Positions 9,309 through 18,243 are shown, counted from the first letter of the stretch. The stretch is DNA of 64,000 nucleotides from Shewanella loihica PV-4 (GCF_000016065.1 NC_009092.1:1736001-1800000), one strand, 5' to 3'. The notes: generated from the sequence alone by a model not told the origin. Made by a program: numbers and translations.

Positions 9309-11462
9309 ATGGCTCTTAAGACGATTTTATCCAAGCAAACCCTTTTGCTTGCCGGATTAGGTTTAACACTCATGGGTTGCCAGTACCATGCCAATGAAAC
9401 GGCAGCAGCGCAGGCAGCGGTTCAGCCCCAGGGCGTGGTCGAAACAATTCACGGCGTACAGGTTGCCGACCCTTACCGTTATCTAGAGGAAGAGAGTGAC
9501 GCGACCCATGCTTGGGTGAAGCAGCAGCAACAGGCTGGCCATGATTTTCTGGCGCAGCTGGAAAACAAGCAGGCGATCGTCGATCGCATCACCGAGCTGT
9601 GGAACTTCGAGAAAGTCACAGCCCCTAACGAGCGTGGTGACAACACCTTCTATTACCGCAACGATGGTCTGCAGGCACAATCTGTCCTCTATGTGAAGAA
9701 CAAGGCCGGTGAAGAGAAGGTCGCCCTCGACCCAAACAGCTTCTCGACCGACGGCACAGTTGCCCTGAGCGGCGTCTCTGTCAGCGGCGATGGTAAGATC
9801 ATCGCCTATGGCGTCTCTAAGTCGGGCTCAGACTGGCAGCAGTGGCAGTTTGTCGATGTGGCGACCGGTGCCAAGCTAGGCGATGAGCTCAACTGGATTA
9901 AGTTCTCCAGCGCCGAGTGGAGCAAAGACAATAAAGGTGTCTACTATTCTCGTTATGACGCGCCCGAAGGCGGTAACCTGCTGGCCGACGTTAACTTTAA
10001 CCAGAAGGTTTACTATCACCAGCTGGGCACAGATCAGTCTCAAGACAAGCTGATCTACGAGCGTCCACAGAATAAAGATTGGGGCTTCGGCGCCGAGGTG
10101 TCGGAAGCTGGGGATTACCTGTTGATCTCCATTTCTCAGGGCACAGATAGCCGTAACCGTTTCTTCTATAAGTCACTGATCGATGCCAATGCACCAGTGG
10201 TCGAGCTAATCAGCGAGCTTGAGGCCGAGTACAGCTTCCTGGGTAACGACAAATCTGTCTTCTACTTCAAGACAGATCTCGATGCGCCAAATGGCAAGAT
10301 AGTGGCGGTGGATGTGAATCGTCCAGCCAAGGCAAACTGGAAGACGGTGGTTCCTGAGTCGAGCGATCCTATCGCTAGCGTAGCCATCATCAACGATCAC
10401 CTGGTGGTCAGCTACCTGCACGACGTGCTGGGTAAGCTCACTATCTTCAGCATGAATGGCGTGAAGCGCCAGGATGTCGACCTACCGGGTAAGGGCAAGA
10501 TTGCTGGCCCATATGGCAAGCGCAACAAGGATTACTTCTACTACACCTTCAACAGCTATGTGCAGCCGCAGACTACCTATAAGTTTGACTTTAAGACGGG
10601 TGAGTCTAGCCTGTACGCTAAGCCTAAGGTTGCCTTTAACCCAGACAACTATGTTTCTGAGCAGGTGTTCTACACCAGCAAGGATGGCACGCGCGTACCT
10701 ATGATGATCTCCTACAAGAAGGGATTGACCCTTAACGGTGAAAACCCAACCCTCTTGTATGCCTACGGTGGATTCTCTATCTCGCTGACGCCAAGATTCA
10801 GCCCGGCTAACATCGCCTGGATGGATATGGGCGGCGTATACGCAGTGCCAAACCTGCGCGGCGGAGCAGAATATGGCGAGAGCTGGCACCAGGCGGGCAT
10901 GTTCGACAAGAAGCAGAATGTGTTCGATGACTATTTTGCCGCGGCCGAGTATTTGATTGATAACAAGTACACTAATCAGAGCAAGCTCGGCGCCTATGGC
11001 CGCAGTAACGGTGGTCTGCTGATGGGCGCGGCCGTGACTCAGCGTCCAGACCTGTTCGCCGCCATTCTGCCTGCGGTAGGCGTGCTGGATATGCTGCGTT
11101 TCCATAAGTTCACCATCGGCTGGGCCTGGACCAGCGAATATGGCAGCGCCGACAATGCCGAGCAGTTCCCTGCGCTATTGGCCTACTCGCCGTATCACAA
11201 CATTAGTGAGCGTGACTACCCGGCGACCATGGTGATGACGGCGGATCACGACGATCGCGTGGTGCCGCTTCACAGCTTCAAGTTTGGTGCCCTGCTGCAG
11301 GACAGACAGACGGGAGATGCACCTATCATCATGCGAATCGAGTCAAAGGCTGGTCATGGTGCCGGTAAGCCGACGGCGATGAAGATTGATGAATTTGCCG
11401 ACATTTACAGTTTCTTAATGCATAGCTTCGGCCTTGCGGTGCCGAGCAAGATAGGCGGTTAA
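9309..11462 (+). CDS. Prolyl oligopeptidase family serine peptidase, lipoprotein (S9A)
   Basis: Cleaves short proline-containing peptides. The 717-aa protein starts with a lipoprotein signal ending in lipobox LMGC (Cys24), so it is probably anchored in the periplasm or outer membrane. A seven-bladed beta-propeller spans about residues 110-430, and the alpha/beta hydrolase domain the C-terminal 250 residues. The catalytic triad is visible: Ser566 in GRSNGG, Asp648 in HDDRVV, His683 in AGHGAGKP. Length matches S9A enzymes. Monocistronic with its own terminator. The 609-bp gap before it holds the small RNA above plus an AT-rich leader. Confidence 0.93.
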   Translation: MALKTILSKQTLLLAGLGLTLMGCQYHANETAAAQAAVQPQGVVETIHGVQVADPYRYLEEESDATHAWVKQQQQAGHDFLAQLENKQAIVDRITELWNFEKVTAPNERGDNTFYYRNDGLQAQSVLYVKNKAGEEKVALDPNSFSTDGTVALSGVSVSGDGKIIAYGVSKSGSDWQQWQFVDVATGAKLGDELNWIKFSSAEWSKDNKGVYYSRYDAPEGGNLLADVNFNQKVYYHQLGTDQSQDKLIYERPQNKDWGFGAEVSEAGDYLLISISQGTDSRNRFFYKSLIDANAPVVELISELEAEYSFLGNDKSVFYFKTDLDAPNGKIVAVDVNRPAKANWKTVVPESSDPIASVAIINDHLVVSYLHDVLGKLTIFSMNGVKRQDVDLPGKGKIAGPYGKRNKDYFYYTFNSYVQPQTTYKFDFKTGESSLYAKPKVAFNPDNYVSEQVFYTSKDGTRVPMMISYKKGLTLNGENPTLLYAYGGFSISLTPRFSPANIAWMDMGGVYAVPNLRGGAEYGESWHQAGMFDKKQNVFDDYFAAAEYLIDNKYTNQSKLGAYGRSNGGLLMGAAVTQRPDLFAAILPAVGVLDMLRFHKFTIGWAWTSEYGSADNAEQFPALLAYSPYHNISERDYPATMVMTADHDDRVVPLHSFKFGALLQDRQTGDAPIIMRIESKAGHGAGKPTAMKIDEFADIYSFLMHSFGLAVPSKIGG

Positions 11463-11474
11463 GTAAACCAACCT

Positions 11475-11505
11475 AAAAAGGGAAGTGAATAACTTCCCTT
11501 TTTTA
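11475..11505 (+). terminator. Intrinsic terminator after prolyl oligopeptidase
   Basis: AAGGGAAG / CTTCCCTT stem with a TGAATAA loop and a T run. Confidence 0.88.
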
Positions 11506-11552
11506 TTAACAAAATTTTATGCACTTAGTCCCGGCAACAGGGGCGTCAAGCA

Positions 11553-11581
11553 TTCACAATTGCCTGGGCACTCGGTATAGT
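11553..11581 (+). promoter_or_regulatory. Promoter of the ybgC-tol-pal operon
   Basis: A -35 TTCACA (11553-11558), exactly 17 bp, then -10 TATAGT (11576-11581). The predicted start is near 11588. It lies inside the over-long open frame that begins at 11519, so it also supports the internal ybgC start at 11621. Confidence 0.72.
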
Positions 11582-11620
11582 AGGCCTCTATTTAATCTGA
11601 ATGTTGAGCCGTTTCTAGCT

Positions 11621-12019
11621 ATGTTTCGTTGGCCTATATCCGTTTACTACGAAGATACCGATGCCGGTGGAGTGGTGTATCACTCTAACTACCTCAATTT
11701 CTTCGAGCGTGCCCGCACCGAGTGGTTGAAACAGATAGGGGTAAAACAGACGCAGCTGTTGGCCGACGATATCGCTTTCGTGGTCAAACACGCCGATATC
11801 GATTTTAAGGTGGCCGCGCGTTTCGAGCAGGACCTTTTGGTCGAGTCTGAGGTCATAGAGATGAAGAAGGCCTCTATGGTGTTCCGCCAGCGTCTATTGG
11901 ATCAAGATGGAACCCTCTATTGTGAAGCACACATTCAGGTGGCCTGTGTGGCATTATCGCGCATGCGGCCAAAAGCCATTCCCCATCATATTGTTCAGGA
12001 GTTAAAGGGTGGAAGCTGA
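11621..12019 (+). CDS. ybgC: Tol-Pal-associated acyl-CoA thioesterase YbgC
   Basis: A hotdog-fold thioesterase acting on short-chain acyl-CoA or acyl-ACP, and first gene of the tol-pal operon. With ATG 11621 the protein is 132 aa, close to the E. coli 134. The upstream 34 codons are rejected because they precede the mapped promoter and lack family similarity. The catalytic Asp lies in [17 protein letters not shown], followed by FERARTEWL. It overlaps tolQ by 11 bp, indicating translational coupling. Confidence 0.93.
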   Translation: MFRWPISVYYEDTDAGGVVYHSNYLNFFERARTEWLKQIGVKQTQLLADDIAFVVKHADIDFKVAARFEQDLLVESEVIEMKKASMVFRQRLLDQDGTLYCEAHIQVACVALSRMRPKAIPHHIVQELKGGS

Positions 12020-12698
12020 TATCTCTTTTATCGGGCTGTTTTTACAGGCCAGTCTATTAGTTAAATTCGTCATGTTGACGCTACTGGCATTGTCCGTGGT
12101 GTCCTGGGCGGTGATTATTCAACGTAGACGCCTGCTGACCTCGGCTCGTCAGCGTTCGCTCAAATTCGAAGACAAGTTTTGGTCCGGTGTCGATCTCAAT
12201 AAGCTCTATAAGGAACTCTCTGCCAGACAAGAGAGCAATACCGGTTTAGAGGCGATGTTTTACGCCGGCTTTAAAGAGTATGCCCGCCTGAGTAACCTTA
12301 ACGGCAAGGTGCCTGCCGCCGTGATGGACGGCTGTTATCGCGCCATGCGCGTCTCGCTCTCCAGAGAACTTGAGAAGCTGGAAACCCATCTGCCATTGCT
12401 GGCAACGATTGGCTCGACCAGCCCTTATATCGGTCTGTTTGGTACCGTGTGGGGGATCATGAATTCCTTCATCGCGTTGGGCGCGGTTGAAAACGCGACA
12501 CTTGCCATGGTGGCCCCGGGTATCGCCGAGGCACTTATCGCTACGGCCATGGGCCTGTTTGCGGCGATCCCTGCGGTAATCGCCTACAACCGCTTCTCGA
12601 CTCAGGTGGAGAAGATAGAGATGTCATACGCCAACTTCATGGAAGAGTTCTCTAGCATCCTGCATCGTCAGGCCTACAGTGAGAAGGAAGTCGGCTAA
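12009..12698 (+). CDS. tolQ: Tol-Pal system protein TolQ
   Basis: An inner-membrane proton-channel subunit of the Tol motor, homologous to ExbB and MotA. It powers outer-membrane constriction during division. The 229-aa protein has three transmembrane helices: about residues 18-38, and a pair around 135-155 and 168-190, including [13 protein letters not shown] and the conserved Thr/Ala-rich helix [21 protein letters not shown]. The start is GTG with AGGAG 7 nt upstream inside the end of ybgC. Its stop overlaps the tolR ATG. Confidence 0.95.
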   Translation: MEADISFIGLFLQASLLVKFVMLTLLALSVVSWAVIIQRRRLLTSARQRSLKFEDKFWSGVDLNKLYKELSARQESNTGLEAMFYAGFKEYARLSNLNGKVPAAVMDGCYRAMRVSLSRELEKLETHLPLLATIGSTSPYIGLFGTVWGIMNSFIALGAVENATLAMVAPGIAEALIATAMGLFAAIPAVIAYNRFSTQVEKIEMSYANFMEEFSSILHRQAYSEKEVG

Positions 12699-13132
12699 TG
12701 CAGCAGGGTTATCAACGCAAGAGGCGTCGTCCGGTTGCCGAGATCAACGTTGTCCCTTATATCGACGTGATGTTGGTACTGCTCATCATCTTCATGGTGA
12801 CCGCGCCTATCGTGACCCAGGGGGTAAAGGTGGATCTGCCCCAAGGGGAGGCCGAAAGCCTGCCTGCCGACAGTAAGCCGCCCGTGGTGGCCTCTATCGA
12901 TGCCGACGGCGATTATTACCTGGATATTGGCAGCGCCAGCAGCAAAGAGGTGTTGGATCTCGAAGAGATCGCGGTCAGAGTCAGCGCCATAGTGCAGCTG
13001 GAGCCTGAGCGTCCTGTGGTGGTTAAGGCCGACAGAAGCATTCCCTATGAGCGGGTGATCCAGTTGATGGTGACGTTACAAAAAGCAGGCGTACCTTCGG
13101 TAGGCCTGATGACAGATTCGCCTGAGGAGTAG
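12698..13132 (+). CDS. tolR: Tol-Pal system protein TolR
   Basis: Single-span partner of TolQ, ExbD-like. The 144-aa protein has one transmembrane helix (about residues 16-38) containing the proton-carrying Asp of PYIDVMLVLLIIFMVTAPI. A periplasmic domain (KVDLPQGEAE to the C-terminus) carries the VVKADRSIPYERVIQLM segment typical of ExbD/TolR. It starts at an ATG that shares one base with the tolQ stop (TAATG). Confidence 0.95.
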   Translation: MQQGYQRKRRRPVAEINVVPYIDVMLVLLIIFMVTAPIVTQGVKVDLPQGEAESLPADSKPPVVASIDADGDYYLDIGSASSKEVLDLEEIAVRVSAIVQLEPERPVVVKADRSIPYERVIQLMVTLQKAGVPSVGLMTDSPEE

Positions 13133-13135
13133 CAG

Positions 13136-14071
13136 GTGGCAGGGAAATCAGAATTTACCGTTCCACTCATCATTTCAGCCAGCATTCATGTTGGCGTGAT
13201 AGTTGTTTTGGCCATGGGCGTCGATTTTAGTGAGAAGCCCAAGGTGGTGCCTCAGGCCAGTGCGCCGGCGGTGCAGGCCGTGGTGGTGGATCAGAAACGG
13301 GTCAACGAACAGGTTGAGAAGCTAAAAGCCGAGAAGCTAGCCGCCGAGCGCAAGGAGAAGGCGCGTCAGGAGGAGCTGGACCGTAAGGCCAAAGAGGCTC
13401 GCCAGGCCCGCGAGCGTGAGCAGGAGCGTATCAAGAAGCTTGAGCAGGAGCGCAAGCAGAAAGAGCTAGAGACGCAAAATGCGGCCAAGGCTGCAAAGGC
13501 TGCCAAGCTCAAAGAGCAGCAGGAGAAGGAGAAGGCCGCCAAGGCCGAGGCCCAGCGTAAACAGAAAGAGGCCGAGCGCAAGGCCGCCGAAGAGGCCGCA
13601 GCCAAAGCCGAAGCCAAGCGTAAGGCTGAAGAGGCTGCTGCCAAGAAGGCCGCCGAAGAGCGTAAGCGTAAGGAAGAAGCCGAGGCGAAACGTAAGGCGG
13701 AAGAGGCCGCGCGCCGCGAGCAGGAACGTATGATGCAAGAGGCCTTAGCCGCCGAGCAGGCCGCGCTGTCCCAGACTCGCAACAAGCAGGTGATGAGTGA
13801 GGTGCAGCGTTATACCTCGATGATCCGCGCCACGATTCAGCGCCACCTGGTGGTAGATGAGTCGATGCGAGGCAAGAGCTGCCGCGTGTTTATTCGTCTG
13901 GCTAAAGATGGCTTTGTGACCGGCAACGAGATAGTGTCTGGCGATCCTGTGGTGTGCCGGGCGACTAAGGCGGCGATCAACAAGGCGGGACGTCTGCCTG
14001 TTTCGCCCGAGGCCGATGTTTACAACAAGCTAAAAGAGATTAATCTCACCGTACAACCGGAGTTTAATTAA
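13136..14071 (+). CDS. tolA: Tol-Pal system protein TolA
   Basis: Spans the periplasm and links the TolQR motor to TolB and Pal. The 311-aa protein has an N-terminal anchor helix with the SxxxH-type motif (SASIHVGVIVVLAMG, about residues 14-28). A long charged helix follows (about 60-215), made of Lys/Glu/Ala heptad-like repeats rich in KAEEAAAKAE. The C-terminal domain (about 220-311) has paired cysteines (GKSCRVFI and PVVCRAT) probably forming the TolA-III disulfide. The start is GTG with GAGGAG at a good spacing. The repeat creates long antisense shadow frames that are not genes. Confidence 0.94.
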   Translation: MAGKSEFTVPLIISASIHVGVIVVLAMGVDFSEKPKVVPQASAPAVQAVVVDQKRVNEQVEKLKAEKLAAERKEKARQEELDRKAKEARQAREREQERIKKLEQERKQKELETQNAAKAAKAAKLKEQQEKEKAAKAEAQRKQKEAERKAAEEAAAKAEAKRKAEEAAAKKAAEERKRKEEAEAKRKAEEAARREQERMMQEALAAEQAALSQTRNKQVMSEVQRYTSMIRATIQRHLVVDESMRGKSCRVFIRLAKDGFVTGNEIVSGDPVVCRATKAAINKAGRLPVSPEADVYNKLKEINLTVQPEFN

Positions 14072-14080
14072 AGGAGTTCC

Positions 14081-15406
14081 ATGAAAAACTTGGGAAGATG
14101 GCTCATCTTGGGGCTGGCATTTTTAACCATTCCGGCCAAGGCGGCATTGGATATAGTGATCACCGAAGGGGTCGATGCGGCGCGTCCTATCGCCGTGGTG
14201 CCTTTTGTGTGGCAGGGGAGCACACCCATGCCGCAACAGATCTCTGATGTGGTGATGTCGGATCTGACCCGCAGCGGTACCTTTAAGCCAATGGACGAAT
14301 TGGGTCTGCCACAGCGCAATTTAGGTTCGCTGGCGCAGATGGATTTGAAGGCCTGGTCGAATGTGGCCGCCGAAGCTGTGGTCATGGGCACGGTTAAGCC
14401 TTATGGTCCAGATCAATATCTGGTTAATTTCGAGCTTATTGATCTGGTTAAGGCGCAGATGCAGTCTGGTGGCCCTCAGTCGGCCAGCGAATATCTGCTC
14501 GATAGCCGCGAGACAGTGATCAGCAGCGCCCAGTTCAGGCAGTATGGTCACAGAATCAGCGACATCGTCTATGAGAAGCTTACCGGTATTCGCGGTGCCT
14601 TCTTGACCCGCATCGCCTACGTGGTGGTGGATCACAAGGCGAAATCACCCTATAAGTTGATGATTGCCGATTACGATGGCTATAACGAGCAGATGCTGCT
14701 GCGCTCGCCCGAGCCGCTGATGTCGCCAGCCTGGTCACCGGATGGTCGCCGCTTGGCCTATGTGAGTTTTGAGAACAAACAGGCCGAGGTTTTTGTTCAG
14801 GATATCTATACTCAGCAAAGAACCAAGGTGACCAGCTTTCCTGGCATCAATGGTGCGCCTACCTTCTCGCCCGATGGCAAGAAGTTAGCGCTAACCCTGT
14901 CGAAAGATGGGCAGCCTGAGATCTATGTGGCGGATATTGCCACCAAGGCGATAAAACGTGTTACCAACCATTATGCCATCGACACCGAGGCCTCATGGAC
15001 ACCCGATGGTAAGTCGCTGATCTTCACCTCAGAGCGTGGTGGTCGTCCGCAGATATATCAGGTGGCATTGGCATCGGGTAAGGTTACACGCTTGACCTTC
15101 GAGGGGGAATGGAACCTGGGCGGCTCTATCTCACCAGATGGTCGCAGCATGGTGTTTGTGAATCGCACCAACGGCAAGTTCAATATTGCCCGTATGGATC
15201 TTGAGACGCGTTTTATGCAGGTGCTGACGACCACACGTTTGGATGAGTCGCCAAGTATAGCGCCTAACGGTACTATGGTTATCTATGGCACCACCTATCA
15301 GGGCCAACAGGTGTTGGCGGCTGTCTCTATGGATGGACGATTTAAGGCAAGATTGCCAGTGGGTCAAGGGGAGGTGAAGTCTCCTGCTTGGTCACCTTTC
15401 TTATAA
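14081..15406 (+). CDS. tolB: Tol-Pal system translocation protein TolB
   Basis: A periplasmic protein that shuttles between Pal and TolA. The 441-aa protein has a signal peptide ([21 protein letters not shown]), an N-terminal alpha/beta domain (about residues 25-170), and a six-bladed beta-propeller with repeated [31 protein letters not shown] and [13 protein letters not shown] blades. The ATG follows AAGGAG 6 nt upstream and 9 bp after tolA. Confidence 0.96.
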   Translation: MKNLGRWLILGLAFLTIPAKAALDIVITEGVDAARPIAVVPFVWQGSTPMPQQISDVVMSDLTRSGTFKPMDELGLPQRNLGSLAQMDLKAWSNVAAEAVVMGTVKPYGPDQYLVNFELIDLVKAQMQSGGPQSASEYLLDSRETVISSAQFRQYGHRISDIVYEKLTGIRGAFLTRIAYVVVDHKAKSPYKLMIADYDGYNEQMLLRSPEPLMSPAWSPDGRRLAYVSFENKQAEVFVQDIYTQQRTKVTSFPGINGAPTFSPDGKKLALTLSKDGQPEIYVADIATKAIKRVTNHYAIDTEASWTPDGKSLIFTSERGGRPQIYQVALASGKVTRLTFEGEWNLGGSISPDGRSMVFVNRTNGKFNIARMDLETRFMQVLTTTRLDESPSIAPNGTMVIYGTTYQGQQVLAAVSMDGRFKARLPVGQGEVKSPAWSPFL

Positions 15407-15440
15407 ATTTACTACTGAGAACAAGATTAAGGATTACAAA

Positions 15441-15983
15441 ATGGATCTGAATAAGCTGTTTAAAGCTATGGTTGTTGCCCTGCCGATTATGGCGATCAGC
15501 GCGTGTAGCTCAACCTCTGAGTCACAAACCGATGCGACAAGCTCTATGAGCGGCAGCGAAAGCAGCGAAATGAATGCCGGTGGTGGCGTTGAGACGGGCG
15601 GTGTAGCACCTATCCTGACACCAGAAGAGCAGCAACGTATTAAGTACCAGGAACTGCGTAAAGAACATATCATCTACTTCGATTTCGACCGCAGCTCGGT
15701 ATCCTCTGATTTCTCAGAAGTGCTTAATGCCCACGGTGAATACCTGCTCGAGCATCCAAATGTTCGCGTGATGATCGAAGGCCATGCCGATGAGCGTGGT
15801 ACGCCAGAGTACAACATCGCGCTGGGTGAGCGCCGTGCTAAGGCCGTTGCCAAGTACCTGCAAAGCATGGGCGTGCTACCGAGCCAGATGAGCATAGTGA
15901 GCTATGGTGAAGAGAAGCCACAAGATTTCTCTCGCACCGATGATGGCTTTGCTAAGAACCGTCGTGCGGTATTGGTTTACTAA
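15441..15983 (+). CDS. pal: Peptidoglycan-associated lipoprotein Pal
   Basis: An outer-membrane lipoprotein binding diaminopimelate in peptidoglycan. The 180-aa protein has the lipobox AISAC (Cys near residue 18-19) and a Ser/Glu/Gly-rich linker. Its OmpA domain has YFDFDRSSVSSDF, IEGHADERGTPEYNIALGERRA and the terminal RTDDGFAKNRRAVLVY. The RNRRA-type signature and position after tolB identify Pal. Confidence 0.96.
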   Translation: MDLNKLFKAMVVALPIMAISACSSTSESQTDATSSMSGSESSEMNAGGGVETGGVAPILTPEEQQRIKYQELRKEHIIYFDFDRSSVSSDFSEVLNAHGEYLLEHPNVRVMIEGHADERGTPEYNIALGERRAKAVAKYLQSMGVLPSQMSIVSYGEEKPQDFSRTDDGFAKNRRAVLVY

Positions 15984-16002
15984 GCGTTAGATAGGGTTAA
16001 CT

Positions 16003-16725
16003 ATGAAGACTGCCGTTGTTACCGCGGCAATTCTAATGAGTGTTGGCGTCGCAGTAGCGGCGCCTGCGCCCGTTGAGGATGTTGCCGGTGGTTCCTCCGA
16101 AGATAGAGTTGCGCGCCTTGAGCGTATCATAAAGGCCAAACAAGCGGCCGAGTTTGAGATGCAACAGCGCCTTGACACCCTCCAACAGGAGGTACTTGAC
16201 CTGCGTGGCCTGACTGAGCAGCAAAGCTATCAGATCAATCAGATGCTGCAGCGCCAGCGCCAGCTCTATGACGATATCGCTAACCTGAGTAAGGCTAAGT
16301 CGACACCTGTGGCCGCAACCCCTGTGGCGACCAGTTCAGAGACCTCTTCTCTGGGAGAAACCGCCAGCTATGAGCGCGCGGTTAATCTGGTGCTGAAAGA
16401 GCGTCAGTACGATGAGGCGATCCCGGCGTTTCGTGAGTTCATCGCACAATACCCCAACTCGACCTATGCGGCGAATGCTAACTATTGGTTAGGTCAGCTA
16501 CTCTATAACAAGGGTGAGCTTGCTGAGGCGGGCAAGGCCTTTAATACTGTGGTGAACCAGTTTAAAGAGTCGAATAAGCGTGGTGATAGTTTGGTTAAAC
16601 TTGGCATGATCGCACAGAAGCGTAACGATAACGCTGCTGCGAAACGTTACTATCAGCAAGTCGTTAGCGAATATGCCAATAGCGCTGCGGCGCGTATCGC
16701 CAAACAGCAGATGGTGGGGCTTTAA
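16003..16725 (+). CDS. cpoB: Cell division coordinator CpoB (YbgF)
   Basis: A periplasmic TolA-binding protein that coordinates PBP1b synthesis with Tol-driven constriction. The 240-aa protein has a signal peptide ending near VAVAAPAP. An N-terminal trimerising coiled coil (about residues 30-90: RVARLERIIKAKQAAEFEMQ, then Gln-rich) and a short Ser/Thr/Ala linker follow. The C-terminal half has TPR repeats (YERAVNLVLKERQYDEAIPAF; YAANANYWLGQLLYNKGELAEAGKAF). It ends the operon 20 bp after pal. No strong terminator precedes the tRNA array promoter. Confidence 0.94.
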   Translation: MKTAVVTAAILMSVGVAVAAPAPVEDVAGGSSEDRVARLERIIKAKQAAEFEMQQRLDTLQQEVLDLRGLTEQQSYQINQMLQRQRQLYDDIANLSKAKSTPVAATPVATSSETSSLGETASYERAVNLVLKERQYDEAIPAFREFIAQYPNSTYAANANYWLGQLLYNKGELAEAGKAFNTVVNQFKESNKRGDSLVKLGMIAQKRNDNAAAKRYYQQVVSEYANSAAARIAKQQMVGL

Positions 16726-16796
16726 TCTCTATTTAACCAAAAAACATACTCTTAGTCTGTTTTTCATGCAAACAAAAAAAAATGGGGAATTTGCAC

Positions 16797-16858
16797 TTGC
16801 ATGAGAAGATGAAAAAGGTATTATAGGCGCCCTCGAAGCGACGTAGTCGTTTGGGCGC
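16797..16858 (+). promoter_or_regulatory. Promoter and leader hairpin of the tRNA-Lys array
   Basis: A -35 TTGCAT (16797-16802), 16-bp spacer and -10 TATTAT (16819-16824), with a GC-rich discriminator AGGCGCCC typical of stringently controlled stable-RNA promoters. The 5' leader then folds as GCGCCC..GGGCGC (16827-16858) around an inner GCGAC/GTCGT stem, likely a processing hairpin. Confidence 0.65.
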
Positions 16859-16884
16859 TAAATCAAAGAGATTTAGTTGGAAAT

Positions 16885-16960
16885 GGGTCGTTAGCTCAGT
16901 CGGTAGAGCAGTTGGCTTTTAACCAATTGGTCGAAGGTTCGAATCCTTCACGACCCACCA
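16885..16960 (+). tRNA. tRNA-Lys(UUU), copy 1
   Basis: A 76-nt cloverleaf with encoded CCA. The acceptor is GGGTCGT/ACGACCC, the anticodon loop CTTTTAA (UUU), and the T arm GAAGG-TTCGAAT-CCTTC. The first of seven identical copies. Confidence 0.97.
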
Positions 16961-16998
16961 CTTTTCTGACAGTGGTTAAACAGTTAGGCATCTAAGAT

Positions 16999-17074
16999 GG
17001 GTCGTTAGCTCAGTCGGTAGAGCAGTTGGCTTTTAACCAATTGGTCGAAGGTTCGAATCCTTCACGACCCACCA
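16999..17074 (+). tRNA. tRNA-Lys(UUU), copy 2
   Basis: Identical in sequence to copy 1. It begins 114 bp downstream of copy 1, with a conserved 38-nt spacer. Confidence 0.97.
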
Positions 17075-17112
17075 CTTTTCTGGCAGTGGTTAAACAGTTA
17101 GGCACCTAAGAT

Positions 17113-17188
17113 GGGTCGTTAGCTCAGTCGGTAGAGCAGTTGGCTTTTAACCAATTGGTCGAAGGTTCGAATCCTTCACGACCCACCA
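17113..17188 (+). tRNA. tRNA-Lys(UUU), copy 3
   Basis: Identical intact cloverleaf, 114 bp after copy 2. It opens the first 250-bp composite unit (tRNA plus aberrant copy). Confidence 0.97.
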
Positions 17189-17225
17189 CTTTCTCTAGGT
17201 GGTTAAATCAAGAGAAGGACTTGGA

Positions 17226-17324
17226 AAGTTGTTAGCTCAGTCGATGCTTTTAAAGCAAAGAGGCAGTTGGCTTTACTTTTTAACTCCACATTGGTCGAAG
17301 GTTCGAATCCTTCACGACCCACCA
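17226..17324 (+). pseudogene. Aberrant tRNA-Lys-like copy A (99 nt, two insertions)
   Basis: The 3' half, from TTGGTCGAAGG through the CCA, is identical to the intact gene. The 5' acceptor reads AAGTTGT, so the first two pairs are A-C mismatches. The D loop carries an insertion containing the self-complementary TGCTTTTAAAGCA. The anticodon arm is expanded to CTTTACTTTTTAACTCCACA, breaking the stem. It is not expected to act as a tRNA. Confidence 0.85.
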
Positions 17325-17362
17325 CTTTTCTAGCAGTGGTTAAACAGTTAGGCATCTAAGAT

Positions 17363-17438
17363 GGGTCGTTAGCTCAGTCGGTAGAGCAGTTGGCTTTTAA
17401 CCAATTGGTCGAAGGTTCGAATCCTTCACGACCCACCA
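17363..17438 (+). tRNA. tRNA-Lys(UUU), copy 4
   Basis: Intact and identical, exactly 250 bp after copy 3. Confidence 0.97.
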
Positions 17439-17475
17439 CTTTCTCTAGGTGGTTAAATTGAGAGAAGGATTTAGA

Positions 17476-17574
17476 AAGTTGTTAGCTCAGTCGATGCTTT
17501 TAAAGCAAAGAGGCAGTTGGCTTTACTTTTTAACTCCACATTGGTCGAAGGTTCGAATCCTTCACGACCCACCA
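17476..17574 (+). pseudogene. Aberrant tRNA-Lys-like copy B (99 nt)
   Basis: Same two insertions and acceptor changes as copy A, exactly 250 bp downstream of it. The small frame starting at 17517 inside it is spurious. Confidence 0.85.
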
Positions 17575-17612
17575 CTTTTCTGACAGTGGTTAAACAGTTA
17601 GGCATCCAAGAT

Positions 17613-17688
17613 GGGTCGTTAGCTCAGTCGGTAGAGCAGTTGGCTTTTAACCAATTGGTCGAAGGTTCGAATCCTTCACGACCCACCA
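17613..17688 (+). tRNA. tRNA-Lys(UUU), copy 5
   Basis: Intact and identical, 250 bp after copy 4. Confidence 0.97.
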
Positions 17689-17725
17689 CTTTCTCTATGT
17701 GGTTAAATCAAGAGAAGGATTTGGA

Positions 17726-17824
17726 AAGTTGTTAGCTCAGTCGATGCTTTTAAAGCAAAGAGGCAGTTGGCTTTACTTTTTAACTCCACATTGGTCGAAG
17801 GTTCGAATCCTTCACGACCCACCA
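17726..17824 (+). pseudogene. Aberrant tRNA-Lys-like copy C (99 nt)
   Basis: Identical architecture to copies A and B, again 250 bp downstream of the previous one. Confidence 0.85.
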
Positions 17825-17863
17825 CTTCTCTAGCAGTGGTTAAACAGTTAGGCATCCTAAGAT

Positions 17864-17939
17864 GGGTCGTTAGCTCAGTCGGTAGAGCAGTTGGCTTTTA
17901 ACCAATTGGTCGAAGGTTCGAATCCTTCACGACCCACCA
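17864..17939 (+). tRNA. tRNA-Lys(UUU), copy 6
   Basis: Intact and identical, 251 bp after copy 5. Followed by a plain 39-nt spacer without an aberrant copy. Confidence 0.97.
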
Positions 17940-17978
17940 CTTTTCTGACAGTGGTTAAACAGTTAGGCATCCTAAGAT

Positions 17979-18054
17979 GGGTCGTTAGCTCAGTCGGTAG
18001 AGCAGTTGGCTTTTAACCAATTGGTCGAAGGTTCGAATCCTTCACGACCCACCA
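17979..18054 (+). tRNA. tRNA-Lys(UUU), copy 7
   Basis: The last intact copy, 115 bp after copy 6. Downstream sequence loses the array spacer. Confidence 0.97.
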
Positions 18055-18140
18055 CTCCTCTTGCTGTTTAATTCCCTCACTGCATTTTCCTATTTGAAAT
18101 AGTTTTAACTGGGCATATTTTAATTCTTCGAGATTAGAAT

Positions 18141-18206
18141 TCAGCCAGCTGACTTTACTTTTTACCTCTATTTGGGTTTAAGGCTTGAGTCCTTCGCGAG
18201 CCACCA
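18141..18206 (+). pseudogene. Decayed remnant of an aberrant tRNA-Lys copy
   Basis: Recognisable only by GACTTTACTTTTTACCTC, a diverged T arm and the CCACCA end. Many substitutions compared with copies A-C suggest an old, no longer homogenised member. Confidence 0.6.
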
Positions 18207-18243
18207 CTTTTTCTGGGGGGTTAAATCATGATAGGGATTTAGA

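Larger units (their letters stand above)
17113..17863 (+). repeat. Three tandem 250-bp units (tRNA-Lys + aberrant copy)
   Basis: The spacing 17113-17363-17613-17864 is 250, 250 and 251 bp. Each unit carries one intact tRNA, a TTTCTC-type spacer, one 99-nt aberrant copy and a GACAGTGGTTAAACAGTTAGG-like spacer. Near identity of units points to recent unequal recombination or gene conversion. Confidence 0.85.

Noticed and set aside
10482..11105. 207-aa antisense frame in the prolyl oligopeptidase gene
   Set aside because: Overlaps the catalytic domain on the other strand and has no family features.
13366..13785. Ser/Arg-rich antisense frames opposite tolA
   Set aside because: Created by the Lys/Glu/Ala repeat codons of TolA on the other strand.
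17517..17735. 72-aa open frame in the tRNA array
   Set aside because: It reads across tRNA T arms and spacers, and its repeated residues only mirror the RNA repeats.
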